Position numbers and translations under genes: made by a program. DNA of 64,000 nt, from contig SCOI01000007.1 of the NCBI GenBank assembly GCA_005503085.1, positions 124,001-188,000 of the forward strand, in the 5' to 3' direction. This document shows positions 53,074 through 63,419 of the stretch, piece after piece; position 1 is the first letter of the stretch; each line of letters begins with the position of its first letter. Below the pieces are notes generated by a model, which saw only the letters and a program-made list of their open reading frames with translations, did not search any database and was not told the DNA's origin. The DNA is from Burkholderiales bacterium C2. Its GTDB lineage: Bacteria > Pseudomonadota > Gammaproteobacteria > Burkholderiales > Burkholderiaceae_C.

Positions 53074-54147
53074 ATGAGCGAATCCCCCGCCACCCGCAAG
53101 CCCGCCGCGCTGGACTGGACCCAGTGGCTCTGCCCCGGCCCGCGCCGGGTCTTCGCCGCCGAGGAAATGGCGCGCGGTGGTACCCAGGCCTGGCCGAGCG
53201 GCATCGACCGCTATGTCTACGGCAACACGCTGGTGATGCTGCTGATCTTTGGCGCCGAGCTGCCCGAGGGCTGGGGCCTGCCGGTGCTGCTGCTGAGCCT
53301 GGGCGCTGCGGCGGCCGCGCTGGGCGTCGCCCGCTGGCTGTGGCGGCAGCCGAGCCGGCTGCGCCTGAACCTGGCCAGCTGGTTGCTCACCCTGGTGTTC
53401 GTGCTGGGCCTGCTGCTCTACCAGGGCCGGGGTCACCCGACGCCGGTCCTGCCGCTGCTGGTGGTGACCGGCGCGCTGGTGACGGCGCTGAGCGCCTGGT
53501 GGTTTCTGACCCTGTACCGGGTGCAGCAGATCGAGGCCCGCCTGGCCGAGCTGGACGAGCAGGCTCGCAGCCTGAATCTGGCACGCCGCCTGGCCACGGC
53601 CCAGATCCAGCCGCACTTCCTGTTCAACACCCTGGCCTCGCTGCAGCATTGGGTCGACACGCAGGACAGCCGCGCCGGCCCCACCTTGCGCTCTTTCACC
53701 CGTTACCTGCGTGCCACCCTGCCGATGTTCGAACGCGATGCGCTGAGCCTGGCCGACGAGCTGGCCATCGTACGCAGCTATCTGGAAGTGATGCAGGCCC
53801 GGCTCGGCGAGCGGCTGCACTGGGAGCTGCGGGCCGAGCCAGGGCTCGATGCGCTGCTGCTGCCGCCCGGCGCTCTGCTGACCCTGGTCGAGAACGCGAT
53901 CGCCCATGGCATCGAGCCCAGCCTGCGCGGCGGCCGCATCGAGCTGCAGGTGCGCGCCGAACACGGCCAGGTGCTGATCGAGGTCAGCGACGATGGTGCC
54001 GGCCTTGTGGCCGCGCCCTGCGATGGCGTCGGCCTCGCCAACACCCGCGCCCGCCTGGCCCAGCTGCATGGCGAGCAGGCCAGGCTTGAAGTCCTGCCGC
54101 AGCAGCCCGGTTGTCTGTCCCGCATCACACTTGCCCGAAATCCATGA
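53074..54147 (+). CDS. Sensor histidine kinase, LytS/AlgZ type
   Basis: 357 residues. Three or four membrane helices at about 50-150 (TLVMLLIFGAELPEGWG, VLLLSLGAAAAALGVARWLW, ASWLLTLVFVLGLLLYQG, ALVTALSAWWFLTLY) precede a His_kinase domain whose phospho-acceptor is in ATAQIQPHFLFNTLASLQHW. The ATP-binding part has TLVENAIAHGIEPSLRGGRI, VSDDGAGL and GVGLANTRARL. It overlaps the response regulator gene by 4 bases (ATGA). The pair resembles AlgZ-AlgR and LytS-LytR systems. Confidence 0.92.
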   Translation: MSESPATRKPAALDWTQWLCPGPRRVFAAEEMARGGTQAWPSGIDRYVYGNTLVMLLIFGAELPEGWGLPVLLLSLGAAAAALGVARWLWRQPSRLRLNLASWLLTLVFVLGLLLYQGRGHPTPVLPLLVVTGALVTALSAWWFLTLYRVQQIEARLAELDEQARSLNLARRLATAQIQPHFLFNTLASLQHWVDTQDSRAGPTLRSFTRYLRATLPMFERDALSLADELAIVRSYLEVMQARLGERLHWELRAEPGLDALLLPPGALLTLVENAIAHGIEPSLRGGRIELQVRAEHGQVLIEVSDDGAGLVAAPCDGVGLANTRARLAQLHGEQARLEVLPQQPGCLSRITLARNP

Positions 54148-54899
54148 GCGAGATCAAAGCCCTGATTGCCGATGATGAAGAAGGCCCACGCGAACAGCTG
54201 CGCGCCGCGCTGGTGCGCCTGTGGCCCGAGCTGGAGATTGCGGCAGCCAGCATCCACGGGGTGGATGCCTGGGACGACTTCCTGGCCCATGAGCCGCAGG
54301 TCTGCTTCCTCGACATCCGCATGCCCGGCCTGAACGGCCTGGAAGTGGCCCGCCGCATGGCGGCCACCGACCGGCCTCCGCAGGTGGTGTTCGTCACTGC
54401 CTATGGCGACCATGCACTGTCGGCCTTCGATGCCGGCGCGGTGGACTATGTGATGAAGCCGGTGGATGACGAACGCCTGCGCCAGGCCATCGGTCGCGTC
54501 AAGACCCGGTTGCAGCGCATGCAGCCGGGCCCGGACCTGCAGACCTTGCTGAAGCAACTGCTGCCGGCGCCGCAGCGGCCGCGCCTGATCCAGGCTTCGC
54601 TGGGCCGCGAGGTGAAGATGATCGCTCCCGAGGAGGTGATCTATTTCGAGAGCGACAACCGCTACACCCGGGTCGTGCACCAGGGCGGCGAGGCACTGAT
54701 TCGCACGCCGCTGAAGGAGCTGCTGGCCACGCTGGATGAGCAGCAGTTCTGGCAGGTGCATCGCTCGGTGCTGGTCAACAGCCGCCAGATCGCCAGCGCC
54801 GTGCGCATCGACGAAAACACCATGGTGCTGACCCTGAAGGGCCGCGAGGAGAAGTTGCCGGTGTCGCGCCAGTTCCAGGGCCTGTTCAAGGGCCAGTGA
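54144..54899 (+). CDS. Response regulator with LytTR DNA-binding domain
   Basis: 251 residues. Receiver domain with D10-D11, phosphorylation site D57 (VCFLDIRMPGLNGLEVARRM), Thr in VVFVTAYGDHA and Lys in VDYVMKPVDDERL. The C-terminal 100 residues are a LytTR domain: EEVIYFESDNRYTRVVHQGG, LIRTPLKELLATLDEQQFWQ and VHRSVLVNSRQIASAVRI. LytTR regulators bind direct repeats, often upstream of envelope genes. Co-translated with the kinase. The M14 peptidase gene follows, but with its own likely promoter. Confidence 0.94.
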   Translation: MSEIKALIADDEEGPREQLRAALVRLWPELEIAAASIHGVDAWDDFLAHEPQVCFLDIRMPGLNGLEVARRMAATDRPPQVVFVTAYGDHALSAFDAGAVDYVMKPVDDERLRQAIGRVKTRLQRMQPGPDLQTLLKQLLPAPQRPRLIQASLGREVKMIAPEEVIYFESDNRYTRVVHQGGEALIRTPLKELLATLDEQQFWQVHRSVLVNSRQIASAVRIDENTMVLTLKGREEKLPVSRQFQGLFKGQ

Positions 54900-54986
54900 C
54901 GCGCTGCGCACCCAAGCGGGTCAACCCGGCTGCGACCGCGACGGGCTTTGGGCACAATGGCTCGCACTGCCAACACCGCGCCCGCC

Positions 54987-56690
54987 ATGTCAGCCCTGCC
55001 CAGCCCGAGATTCGATGAGTTCTACCGCTACGAGGGGCTGACCCAGCTCCTGTTCTCCTATGCCGAGGCGCGGCCCAATCTGGTCTCGGTGCGCAGCATC
55101 GGCAAGAGCTACGAGGGCCGCGACATCTGGGCGCTGGTGCTGACCAATACCGCCACCGGCGCCGATATCGACAAGCCGGCCTTCTGGCTGGACGGCAATA
55201 TCCACGCCGCCGAGCTGACCGCCTCGACCACCTGCCTGTACTACCTCAACGACCTGCTGCTCAAGTACGGCACTGATGCTCAGGTGACCCAGTTGCTGGA
55301 TACGCGCGTCATCTATATGGTGCCGCGCCTGAACCCAGACGGCGCCGAGCTGGCCCTGGCCGATCGGCCGCGCCACATCCGCTCCTCGACCCGCCGCTAC
55401 CCCTACGACGAGGAGCCGGTCGACGGCCTGACCATCGAGGACGTGGACGGCGACGGCCGCATCCTGACGATGCGCGTGCCCGACCCGCATGGCGGCTACA
55501 AAAAGCATGAGCAGGACCCGCGCCTGATGGTGGCGCGCGAGCCCGGCGAGTTTGGCGGCGAGTATTACCGGCTGATCCCCGAGGGCTTCGTCAAGAACCA
55601 TGACGGCCTGACGGTGACGGTCAACCGCGACCGCGAGGGGCTGGACCTGAACCGCAACTTCCCCAGCGAATGGCGGCAGGAATACAAGCAGGTCGGCGCC
55701 GGCCCCTACCCGACCAGCGAGCCCGAGGTGCGGGCCATGGTGGACTTCATCACCAGCCACCCCAATATCGGCGCGGCCATCAGCTATCACACCCACAGCG
55801 GCGTGATCCTGCGCCCGATGGGCGGCCACAGCGACGAGGACATGATTCCCGAGGACCTGTGGGCCTACAAGCGCTTCTCGGAGCTGGGCGTCAAGCACAG
55901 CGGATACCCGGCCATCAGCATCTGGCACGACTTCAAATACCACCCCAAGGAAGTCATCTCCGGCACCCAGGACTGGGTCTACGAGCATCTGGGCGCCCTG
56001 TTCTGGGTGGTCGAGATCTGGTCGCCCAACAAGGAGGCCGGCATTGAGGGCTACAAATGGATCGACTGGTACCGCGACCACCCGGTCGAGGACGATCTGA
56101 AGCTCTTGAAGTGGAGCGACGAGCAGTGCGAGGGCCGAGCCCATGTGGACTGGCGGCCCTTCCAGCACCCGCAGCTCGGCGCGGTCGAGATCGGCGGCTG
56201 GGACAAGATGAATTACTGGCGCAACCCGCCGCCGCATCTGCGAGAGCGCGAGGCCGCCCGCTTCCCGGGCTGGATGAACCAGATCGCGCTGTCCCTGCCC
56301 AAGCTGGAGCTCTTGCGCACCGAGGTGCGCGCGCTCGGCCCCGACACCTGGCGCGTGCGCCTGGCGGTGGCCAATGGCGGCTATCTGCCGGCCTACATCA
56401 CCAAGCGGGCGCTGGAGCGCAAGGTCGTACGCGGCGTGATGTTCGAAATCCATCTGCCGCTCGGCAACCCCGAGATCAGCCTGCTCGGCGGCAAGGAGCG
56501 CATCGAAGGTCCGCAGCTGGAAGGCCATGCGCCCAAGCAGAGCCAGCAGGCCTTCCTGCCCAGCCGCGAGGTCACGGCCGACCGGGCCGTTGGCGAATGG
56601 GTAGTGCGCGCGCCCAAGGGTACGCGGCTGGCGCTGACGGCCAGTGCCGAGCGGGCGGGGACCGTGCGGACCGAGGTCGTGCTCGACTGA
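54987..56690 (+). CDS. M14-family zinc carboxypeptidase
   Basis: 567 residues from ATG 54987 (MSALPSPRFDEFYRYEGLTQ). Zinc ligands: H-x2-E in DGNIHAAELTAS and the third His in AISYHTHSGVILRP; general base Glu in FWVVEIWSP; substrate-binding DLNRNFPSEW. The C-terminal 130 residues form a beta-rich domain. No signal peptide. An ATG at 54957 is in frame, but the surrounding TTGGGCACAATGG looks like a -10 region, so the later start is preferred. Its role (peptide recycling or murein) is not clear. It converges with the PBP gene, 2 bases apart. Confidence 0.87.
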   Translation: MSALPSPRFDEFYRYEGLTQLLFSYAEARPNLVSVRSIGKSYEGRDIWALVLTNTATGADIDKPAFWLDGNIHAAELTASTTCLYYLNDLLLKYGTDAQVTQLLDTRVIYMVPRLNPDGAELALADRPRHIRSSTRRYPYDEEPVDGLTIEDVDGDGRILTMRVPDPHGGYKKHEQDPRLMVAREPGEFGGEYYRLIPEGFVKNHDGLTVTVNRDREGLDLNRNFPSEWRQEYKQVGAGPYPTSEPEVRAMVDFITSHPNIGAAISYHTHSGVILRPMGGHSDEDMIPEDLWAYKRFSELGVKHSGYPAISIWHDFKYHPKEVISGTQDWVYEHLGALFWVVEIWSPNKEAGIEGYKWIDWYRDHPVEDDLKLLKWSDEQCEGRAHVDWRPFQHPQLGAVEIGGWDKMNYWRNPPPHLREREAARFPGWMNQIALSLPKLELLRTEVRALGPDTWRVRLAVANGGYLPAYITKRALERKVVRGVMFEIHLPLGNPEISLLGGKERIEGPQLEGHAPKQSQQAFLPSREVTADRAVGEWVVRAPKGTRLALTASAERAGTVRTEVVLD

Positions 56691-56692
56691 AC

Positions 56693-59653
56693 TCAGTCCA
56701 CGCTGCAGCGCTCTTTTTGCAAGCTCGCCAGCAGCGAAGGCCCCAGCGACTTCAGCAGCTGCACCGACAGCGCGCTGGTGAAGTAGTAGCGCGCCGCATC
56801 GGGTTCGTGCACATAGCTGGTGACGGTGCCGAAATAGCGCTCGCCCAGCGTGAAGACCAGGGTGCCGGAGCGCTCGACGACGCGCTCCGAGATCAGGCGT
56901 CCGTTCTTGTCGACCCGGGTCTGGCGATGGTCGCCGGTGCCGGTCTTGCCGCCCACCGGCAAGACCTGACCCTGGGCGTCGAGAAAGACGCCGCGCAGCC
57001 GCCTTGCGGTGCCGTCCTCGACCACCGCGACCAGGGCGCGCCAGGCGGCCTCGGCGACCGCCGGCGCCAGCACCTGCTGCACGGCCGCACCGCGCGCTTC
57101 CAGCCGGGTGTCGAAGGGCGTGCCGGCCGCGAAATGCAGGGCCTCGATCGGCTGCTGGGGCCGGCGCGCGCCCTGGTTGACGATGATGCCCATCAGCTCG
57201 GCCAGCGCCGCCGGGCGGTCGCCGGAGGCGCCGATCGCGCTGGCATAGGAGGGCGTCAGCCGGTCGAAGGGATAGCCCAGCCGGCGCCAGGATTGCAGCA
57301 GGCCGTCGAAGGCCTCGCGCTCCAGCATCTGGCGCAGGCGCTGGTCCTGGGCGGCGCGCTGACGGGTCTTGAACAGCCAGGCATAGGCCTGCTGGCGCGC
57401 CTCGGCGCTGGCTGCCAGCAGCTCCTCGGGGTCGGCGTCCGGGGTCTGCTGCAGCTGCCCCACCAGCCACAGCTCCAGCGGGTGGCGGCCGGCCAGATAG
57501 GCACGGTCGGCCAGCGACAGCGCCTGGTAGCGGCGGTGCATGGCGGCATCGACCTTCGCCTGGGGTATCTGCTCGGCCAGCCAGGCGCGCAGCCGCGCTT
57601 CGTCGGCCGCCGGCTCCAGCAGATAGAGCAGGGCGGCGCGGGCAGGCAGCGTCGGCCGCGTGTCGGCCAGCAGCCGCTCGCGCGCCTGCGCGGCCGACAG
57701 GCCCTGATACTTGCGCAGAAAGCCGGCCAGATAGTGGCCGCCCTCGGCCGCGGCGAAGCGCTGCAGCAGGGCCAGGCGGCGCGGATGCCCGGGCTCGGCC
57801 AGCAGCGCGGCGCTAGCGTCGCCGCCGTGGATGCGGTACTGGATGATGTCGCGCATCAGCCGGATGAAGACCAGATTGACCGAGTGCTTGAAGGCCTCGC
57901 CGACCGAGAACTGCTGGTGCTGGTGTTCGGGCGCGAAATTCTCGAAGCGGTGCAGGCCGCCGCCGGTGAAGAAGGCTTCGCCCGGATGGGCCGAGTAGCG
58001 GCGCTGCAGCGCGGCGTCCAGCATCGCCGGCAGCTCGCGCGGCTGCTGGGTTTGCAGCAGATAGTCGCGGGCCCACAGCGACAGCGCATCGCGGCCGGCC
58101 GGCGCCAGCGCGCGCAGCTCATCGGGCCTCAGGCCGGCCCAGCGCTGGTGCAGCTCGGCGATGACTTCCAGATAGGAGATCAGCGTGCGCAGCTTGGCGG
58201 TCGAGCCCAGGTCCAGCTTGGCGCCCAGATTGACATCGAAGGGCTGGGCCAGGCTGTCGGCCTGCACGCGCAGCCGGTTGCTGTGCGCGCCGCGCTCGTA
58301 AATCGTCAGACTGAACACCAGCGGGCGCAGGTCGGCGTCGGCCTCCAGCAGATGGGGGCCGTAGAGCCCGGCGGCGCGCGCCGCTTCGGGCTTTTGCAGC
58401 CCCGCCAGCGTGCGCGTGGCCAGGGCCTGGGCGCGGCCGTCCAGGCTGGTCTGCACCGCCAGATCGAGCCGGTCCAGCTCGTAGCTGCGCGGCATGTCCA
58501 GCAGCGCGGCCAGCTTGACCCGCAGCGCGCCGCTGGCCTTGCGCTGCACGAAATCGGGCCGCTGCGGCTGCGGCCCCGGCTCGGCCCGTGTCAGCGCCAG
58601 CGGCAGCGCCGCATCGCGCAAGCCCAGCGGGATCGCGCCGGCCTCGGCCAGCAGGCGCAGATAGCTGTCGGTCAGGCGCCGCAGCGCCTGACCGTCGCCG
58701 CGCAGGAACTGGCTCGGGCGGCGCTGCGCGATCAGCAGCGACAGCGCCTGCTTGTAGGCCAGGGCCTGGGCCGGGCTCGCGTCGGTCTGCTGCAGCAAGA
58801 GGCGGTTGACGCTGTCGGCGTCACGCCCATACCAGGCCCAGAGCCCGTCGCCGAGGCCGTGCACCTCGCCGATGCCGGGGCGCGCGGCCAGCGGCACGGT
58901 GTTCAGATAGTCGCGCAGGATCTCGCGCCGGCGCCCCAGGGTCTGCTCGCCGTCCAGATAGGCGCGCTGCGAGGCCGAGGCCATCTGGCGCAGCTTCTCG
59001 CCGACCGAGCCGGTGCGGCCCTGCGGCGAATGGCGGTATTTCTCGATCTGGGTCGCCAGGGTCGAGCCGCCGGACGCCGGCCGGCTGGCATCGATGCGTT
59101 GCTGCAACTGTTGCAGCGCGGCCTTGCCGAAGCGCTCGGGGTCCAGCGCCGGGTTGCGGCGCGGCGCGTCCTCGTCGAGCAGATGGCGGTCCTCTATGAA
59201 CAGCAGGGTCTGCACCAGCAGCGGCGGGATGTCCTCGAAGCGCGCGTACTGGCGCTGCGGCTGGCGCAGCGCCAGCAAGGCCTCGCCACGGCAGTCGCGC
59301 AGCAGCAGGCCGGCCTGGCTCTTTTCGCGGTAGGGGATGAACAAGCCCTGTCCGGCCATGGCCAGCAGCTGCGGCGACTGGCGGGCCTGGCTGGCGACGA
59401 CGAAACCCTGCTGCTGCAGGCGCTCGATGTGCTGCGGCAGCGCGCTATAGCCCATGCGTTCGTCGTAGGGGCCATCGCCCGGGAAGCTGATGCTGGGGCT
59501 GGGGCCGGCCTCGACGCGGTAGCTGGCCTCGCGCGCCGCCGAGGACCACAGCGTGGCCTGCAGCCGCGAGCTGCGCAGCTCGGTAAAGCCCGCCAACGCC
59601 GCCGTGGCCGCCAGTCCACCACCCAGCCAGATCAGTCCGACCGCCCTTGCCAT
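56693..59653 (-). CDS. Divergent class A penicillin-binding protein (transglycosylase-transpeptidase)
   Basis: 986 residues. One N-terminal membrane helix (GLIWLGGGLAATAALAGF). The GT51 domain starts near 145: LLVQTLLFIEDRHLLDED keeps the ED pair, and GGSTLATQIEKYRHSPQ (about 195) keeps the GGST motif, but the usual ED-x2-F-x2-H-x-G and R-K-x2-E motifs are altered. The transpeptidase domain has S-x2-K in LGSTAKLRTL (about 484), S-x-N in KHSVNLVF (about 591) and KTG in GGKTGTGDH (about 900), so it should bind beta-lactams. A long insert lies between S-x-N and KTG. It is longer than PBP1a or 1b. Convergent with the M14 peptidase. Confidence 0.87.
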   Translation of the reverse strand: MARAVGLIWLGGGLAATAALAGFTELRSSRLQATLWSSAAREASYRVEAGPSPSISFPGDGPYDERMGYSALPQHIERLQQQGFVVASQARQSPQLLAMAGQGLFIPYREKSQAGLLLRDCRGEALLALRQPQRQYARFEDIPPLLVQTLLFIEDRHLLDEDAPRRNPALDPERFGKAALQQLQQRIDASRPASGGSTLATQIEKYRHSPQGRTGSVGEKLRQMASASQRAYLDGEQTLGRRREILRDYLNTVPLAARPGIGEVHGLGDGLWAWYGRDADSVNRLLLQQTDASPAQALAYKQALSLLIAQRRPSQFLRGDGQALRRLTDSYLRLLAEAGAIPLGLRDAALPLALTRAEPGPQPQRPDFVQRKASGALRVKLAALLDMPRSYELDRLDLAVQTSLDGRAQALATRTLAGLQKPEAARAAGLYGPHLLEADADLRPLVFSLTIYERGAHSNRLRVQADSLAQPFDVNLGAKLDLGSTAKLRTLISYLEVIAELHQRWAGLRPDELRALAPAGRDALSLWARDYLLQTQQPRELPAMLDAALQRRYSAHPGEAFFTGGGLHRFENFAPEHQHQQFSVGEAFKHSVNLVFIRLMRDIIQYRIHGGDASAALLAEPGHPRRLALLQRFAAAEGGHYLAGFLRKYQGLSAAQARERLLADTRPTLPARAALLYLLEPAADEARLRAWLAEQIPQAKVDAAMHRRYQALSLADRAYLAGRHPLELWLVGQLQQTPDADPEELLAASAEARQQAYAWLFKTRQRAAQDQRLRQMLEREAFDGLLQSWRRLGYPFDRLTPSYASAIGASGDRPAALAELMGIIVNQGARRPQQPIEALHFAAGTPFDTRLEARGAAVQQVLAPAVAEAAWRALVAVVEDGTARRLRGVFLDAQGQVLPVGGKTGTGDHRQTRVDKNGRLISERVVERSGTLVFTLGERYFGTVTSYVHEPDAARYYFTSALSVQLLKSLGPSLLASLQKERCSVD

Positions 59654-59786
59654 GACCGCCTCGCATCACGCTTGACCGGTCTTCAGTCTGTGCTTTCGCG
59701 CCGCCCGGAGCAAGCGACGATCCCGCATATGAGCGGCCGATGAGCGGCCCGGATCGCCCGCTTATCGGCGCATCGCGGCGCCGCCC

Positions 59787-60503
59787 TCAGCTGGGCTTGC
59801 GATCCTGCTCGGCGGCCGCCAGCACGGCCTCGCGCCACATCCGGGCCGGCACAAAGGTGCGCAGCTGCTCCATCGCCTTGGCGATCAGCTCGGGGTGCAG
59901 CTCGTGGCCGATGCCGGGCTTGACGTCGGCGGTGACATCGGCGCCCAGCTGCACCAGGATCTGGGCCGCCTGCACGATGTCGCGGTAGGGCATGCGCTCG
60001 TCGGCCATGCCGTGCAACAGGTGCAGGCTGACCTCCTCGGGGGCGTGCTCGGGCAGGCTGGCATAGCGGCCGCCAAAGGCCAGCACGCGGCCGGCCAGCC
60101 GGGGCTCGGCCTGCACCGCCTCCAGCGCCATGATGGCGCCCTGCGAGAAGCCGCCCAGGGCGACGCGCTCCCAGGGCAGCTCGAAGTGATCCGCCCAGTG
60201 CCGCACCAGCGCGATGAAGCCGGGCAGCGCGGCCGCGACCCGTTCGATGCGGCTGCTGTCGTCGATCCGCTGCAGCGAAAACCATTGGTAACCTGCGGCC
60301 GTAGTCGCTGCCCCGTCGAAGGCCTCGGGCGCATCGATACTCAGCACCGCGGCCTGCGGGTACTGGGCGCGCAGGGCCTGGGCCAGCGGCGTCATCTGCG
60401 AGCCATCGCTGCCCAGGCCGTGGAACAGCAGGAACAACAGCTGCGGCGCCTGGCCATCGGGCAGCAGCATCAGGGTGGGCGTGGGGAGGTCGGGCTTGCT
60501 CAT
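59787..60503 (-). CDS. Carboxylesterase of the YpfH/phospholipase family (alpha/beta hydrolase)
   Basis: 238 residues from ATG 60503. Nucleophile serine in [14 protein letters not shown]; the oxyanion phrase [20 protein letters not shown]; the acid in [20 protein letters not shown]; the histidine in [15 protein letters not shown]. These match the YpfH-type esterases (abhydrolase_2), cytosolic enzymes with activity on short acyl esters and unknown physiological role. Divergent from the molybdoenzyme genes, with 57 bases between the starts. Confidence 0.9.
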   Translation of the reverse strand: MSKPDLPTPTLMLLPDGQAPQLLFLLFHGLGSDGSQMTPLAQALRAQYPQAAVLSIDAPEAFDGAATTAAGYQWFSLQRIDDSSRIERVAAALPGFIALVRHWADHFELPWERVALGGFSQGAIMALEAVQAEPRLAGRVLAFGGRYASLPEHAPEEVSLHLLHGMADERMPYRDIVQAAQILVQLGADVTADVKPGIGHELHPELIAKAMEQLRTFVPARMWREAVLAAAEQDRKPS

Positions 60504-60560
60504 GGCCCTATTGTGAATCGCGGAACGCCGTGCGGCGTCGCAAGCGGAAAGAGGGCGGGG

Positions 60561-61037
60561 ATGGAACTGAAGGTCAACGGGCAGGTTCATGCGCTTCCCG
60601 CGCATGCGGACGATGCCGCGATGCCGCTGCTGTGGGTGCTGCGCGACGGGCTGAACCTGACCGGCACCAAGTTCGGCTGTGGCGTCGCGGCCTGCGGCGC
60701 CTGCACCGTGCATATCGATGGCCAGGCCGCGCGTGCCTGCGTGACGCCGCTGGCCAGCGTGCAGGGCAAGGCCGTCACCACCATCGAGGGCCTGGCAGCC
60801 GGCGCGCTGCAGCAGGCCTGGATAGCCCACCAGGTGCCGCAGTGCGGCTACTGCCAGAGCGGCATGCTGATGGCCGCCGCCGCGCTGCTGGCCGGCAAGC
60901 GCAGGCCCAGCGACGCCGACATCGACGCGGCGATGACCAATCTGTGCCGCTGCGGCACTTATCCGCGCGTGCGCGCGGCGATCAAGGATGCGGCCGCCCA
61001 GATGAGCGCGCCCAAGCCGGCGGGCCAGCGCGCATGA
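60561..61037 (+). CDS. [2Fe-2S] subunit of an isoquinoline 1-oxidoreductase-like molybdoenzyme
   Basis: 158 residues. Eight cysteines hold two [2Fe-2S] clusters: the plant-ferredoxin type in [20 protein letters not shown] plus RACVTPL, and the second in [19 protein letters not shown] plus [12 protein letters not shown]. This is the small subunit (IorA type) of xanthine-oxidase-family enzymes that hydroxylate N-heterocycles or oxidise aldehydes. The stop overlaps the ATG of the large subunit by 4 bases. A GGGCGGGG run precedes the start. Confidence 0.93.
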   Translation: MELKVNGQVHALPAHADDAAMPLLWVLRDGLNLTGTKFGCGVAACGACTVHIDGQAARACVTPLASVQGKAVTTIEGLAAGALQQAWIAHQVPQCGYCQSGMLMAAAALLAGKRRPSDADIDAAMTNLCRCGTYPRVRAAIKDAAAQMSAPKPAGQRA

Positions 61038-63307
61038 AGCGCCGCACGCTGCTGCTGTCCGGTCTTGGCGCGGCCGGCGCCCTGCTGGTGGGCTTTGCCG
61101 CGCTGCCGCCGCGCAGCCGGCTGGGCCATGCGAAGACGCAGGCCGTGGTCGACGGCGAGATCGGCTTGAACGGCTGGATCAAGATCGCCACCGACGGCAG
61201 CGTGCTGCTGGCGATGAACCGCAGCGAGATGGGCCAGGGCGTGCATACCGCGCTGGCCCAGCTGGTGGCCGAGGAACTGGCCGTGCCGCTGGCGCGGCTG
61301 CGGCTGATCGCGGCCGGCCACGAGTCGCTGTACGGCAATGTCGCGATGTTCGTCGGCCAGCTGCCGCTCCCGCCGCGCAGCCTGGAGCCGGGCCAGGAAA
61401 GCCCAGCCGCAAGACTGGGAGCCTGGACCGTGGCCAAGCTGGCGCGTGAGCTGGGTATCAACGCCACCGGTGGCAGCTCCAGCATCGCGGATGCCTGGGA
61501 GCCGCTGCGCTGGGCCGCCGCCACCGCCCGCCAGCAGCTGCTGGGCGCGGCCTCGCTGCGCTGGAAGCTGCCGCTGACCGAGCTGCGCATCACCGCCGGC
61601 GTGATCAGCCATGTGGCCTCGGGCGATAGCGCCCATTACGGCGAGTTCGCCCAGGCGGCGGCCGCCACGCCGCCCGGCGAGGTGGGGCTGAAGCCGGCGA
61701 AGCAATGGACCCTGATCGGGCAGTCCGCGCCGCGCCTGGACCTGGCCGCCAAGATCGATGGCTCGGCGCGCTTTGGCATCGATGCGCGGCCGCCCGGCCT
61801 GCTGTATGCGGCGATCCGCCACGCGCCGGCGCTGGGCGGCGCGCCTGGCGCGCTGCCGGTCGATGCGGCGCTGCGCCAGCCCGGGGTCGAGAGAGTCGTA
61901 TCGCTGGGGCCTTATGCCGGCGGGCAGGCGGCGGTGGCCGTCGTCGCGCGCAACAGCTGGCATGCGCTGCGTGCCGCGGCGGCGTTGGAGATCGAGTGGC
62001 AGGGCCGACCGGCCGGGGCGCTGGACAGCGCGCGCATCGCCGCCGCGCTGGCCGAGGCGGCGCGCCGCGCCGCCGCCGATGGGCTGGCCTTCGCCAGCGA
62101 GGGCGATGCCGACCGCGCACTGGCCGGCCCGGGCCGCAAGATCGAGGCACTGTACGAAGCCCCCTATCTGGCCCATGCGGCGATGGAGCCGATGAACTGC
62201 ACGGCCCGGGTGCGCGAGGGCCGGGTCGAGCTCTGGGTGCCGACCCAGGTGCCGGGTCTGGCCCGCGAGTTGGCCGCGCGCGTGGCCGGTGTCGCGCCCG
62301 AGGCGGTCACCGTGCATGTCAGCTACCTGGGCGGCGGCTTTGGCCGGCGCCTGGAGATCGACTTCGTCGGCCAGGCCGTGCGGGTGGCGCTGGAGACCGG
62401 CGGTCGGCCGGTGCAACTGCTGTGGTCGCGCGAGGAGGACATGAGGCACGACTTCTACCGCCCGGCCGGCGCGGCTTTTTGCGAAGCGCTGCTGGGCGAG
62501 GACGGCAAGCCGCTGGGCTTGCGCATCGGCAGCGCCGGCGATGCGATCTCGCCGCGCTGGATGGAGCGGGTGCTGCCGGCGCTGGCCGGGCCGGTGGATC
62601 TGCCGGACAAGACCGCGGCCGAGGGCCTGTTCGACCAGCCCTATGCCGTGCCGCATCAGCGCATTGCCCATCTGGCCACGCACAGCGGCGTGCCGGTCGG
62701 CTTTTGGCGCTCGGTCGGTCATTCGCACCATGCCTTCTTCATCGAAAGCTTTGTCGACGAGCTGGCCCACGCGGCCGGAGTCGATCCGCTGGCCTACCGC
62801 CTGAGCCTGCTGGACGGCCTGCCGCGCCACGCGGCGGTGCTGCGACTTGCGGCCGAGAAGGCCGGCTGGGGTCAGGCCTTGGCCAGGGGCCAGGCACGCG
62901 GCCTGGCCCTGCACGAGAGCTTCGGCAGCATCGTCGCCCAGGTCGTGGAACTGACGCAGGATGCAGGCGGGCGGCCCCAGGTGCTGCGCGTGGTCTGCGC
63001 GCTGGATTGCGGCACCGTGGTCAACCCGGCCATCGTCGAGCGCCAGATGGAGGGGGCCGTCATCTTCGGGCTGACGGCGGCGCTGTTCGGCCGCATCGAC
63101 ATCCGCGATGGTGTCGTGCAGCAGCGCAATTTCCCCGACTACCCGCTGCTGAGCCTGGCGCAGACGCCGCGCATCGAGACCCATCTGATCGCCAGCCACC
63201 ATGCGCCCACCGGCGTTGGCGAGCCCGGCACCCCGCCGGTGGCGCCGGCCGTGGCCAATGCCTGGTTCGCGCTCACCGGCGAGCGGCGTCGGCGCCTGCC
63301 GCTGTGA
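61034..63307 (+). CDS. Molybdopterin-binding subunit, isoquinoline 1-oxidoreductase (IorB)-like
   Basis: 757 residues. The N-terminus [20 protein letters not shown] is a Tat signal, so the folded enzyme is exported with its small subunit. Molybdenum-cofactor motifs: [55 protein letters not shown], and the catalytic Glu in [20 protein letters not shown]. This is the IorB branch (two CoxL-like halves, no FAD subunit); electrons would pass to a c-type cytochrome or quinone, which is not encoded here. The substrate is unknown: N-heterocycles or aldehydes are known for relatives. Confidence 0.93.
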   Translation: MKRRTLLLSGLGAAGALLVGFAALPPRSRLGHAKTQAVVDGEIGLNGWIKIATDGSVLLAMNRSEMGQGVHTALAQLVAEELAVPLARLRLIAAGHESLYGNVAMFVGQLPLPPRSLEPGQESPAARLGAWTVAKLARELGINATGGSSSIADAWEPLRWAAATARQQLLGAASLRWKLPLTELRITAGVISHVASGDSAHYGEFAQAAAATPPGEVGLKPAKQWTLIGQSAPRLDLAAKIDGSARFGIDARPPGLLYAAIRHAPALGGAPGALPVDAALRQPGVERVVSLGPYAGGQAAVAVVARNSWHALRAAAALEIEWQGRPAGALDSARIAAALAEAARRAAADGLAFASEGDADRALAGPGRKIEALYEAPYLAHAAMEPMNCTARVREGRVELWVPTQVPGLARELAARVAGVAPEAVTVHVSYLGGGFGRRLEIDFVGQAVRVALETGGRPVQLLWSREEDMRHDFYRPAGAAFCEALLGEDGKPLGLRIGSAGDAISPRWMERVLPALAGPVDLPDKTAAEGLFDQPYAVPHQRIAHLATHSGVPVGFWRSVGHSHHAFFIESFVDELAHAAGVDPLAYRLSLLDGLPRHAAVLRLAAEKAGWGQALARGQARGLALHESFGSIVAQVVELTQDAGGRPQVLRVVCALDCGTVVNPAIVERQMEGAVIFGLTAALFGRIDIRDGVVQQRNFPDYPLLSLAQTPRIETHLIASHHAPTGVGEPGTPPVAPAVANAWFALTGERRRRLPL

Positions 63308-63419
63308 GCGGCGCGCGGGATTACTGCCGGAATGTGCCTGTTTGAGAGGGTTTTTCTGCCCCGGGGCGGTCCCGGCGTGCCCCAAAATCGGGCGGAGACT
63401 GCTTCGACACGCCATCGCC

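Noticed and set aside
56057-59743. A 1228-codon open frame on the + strand
   Set aside because: It crosses the end of the M14 gene in another frame and runs opposite the PBP gene; no recognisable domain.
59729-59750. Tandem ATGAGCGGCC repeat upstream of the PBP gene
   Set aside because: Two short copies only, in a GC-rich gap, no sign of function.
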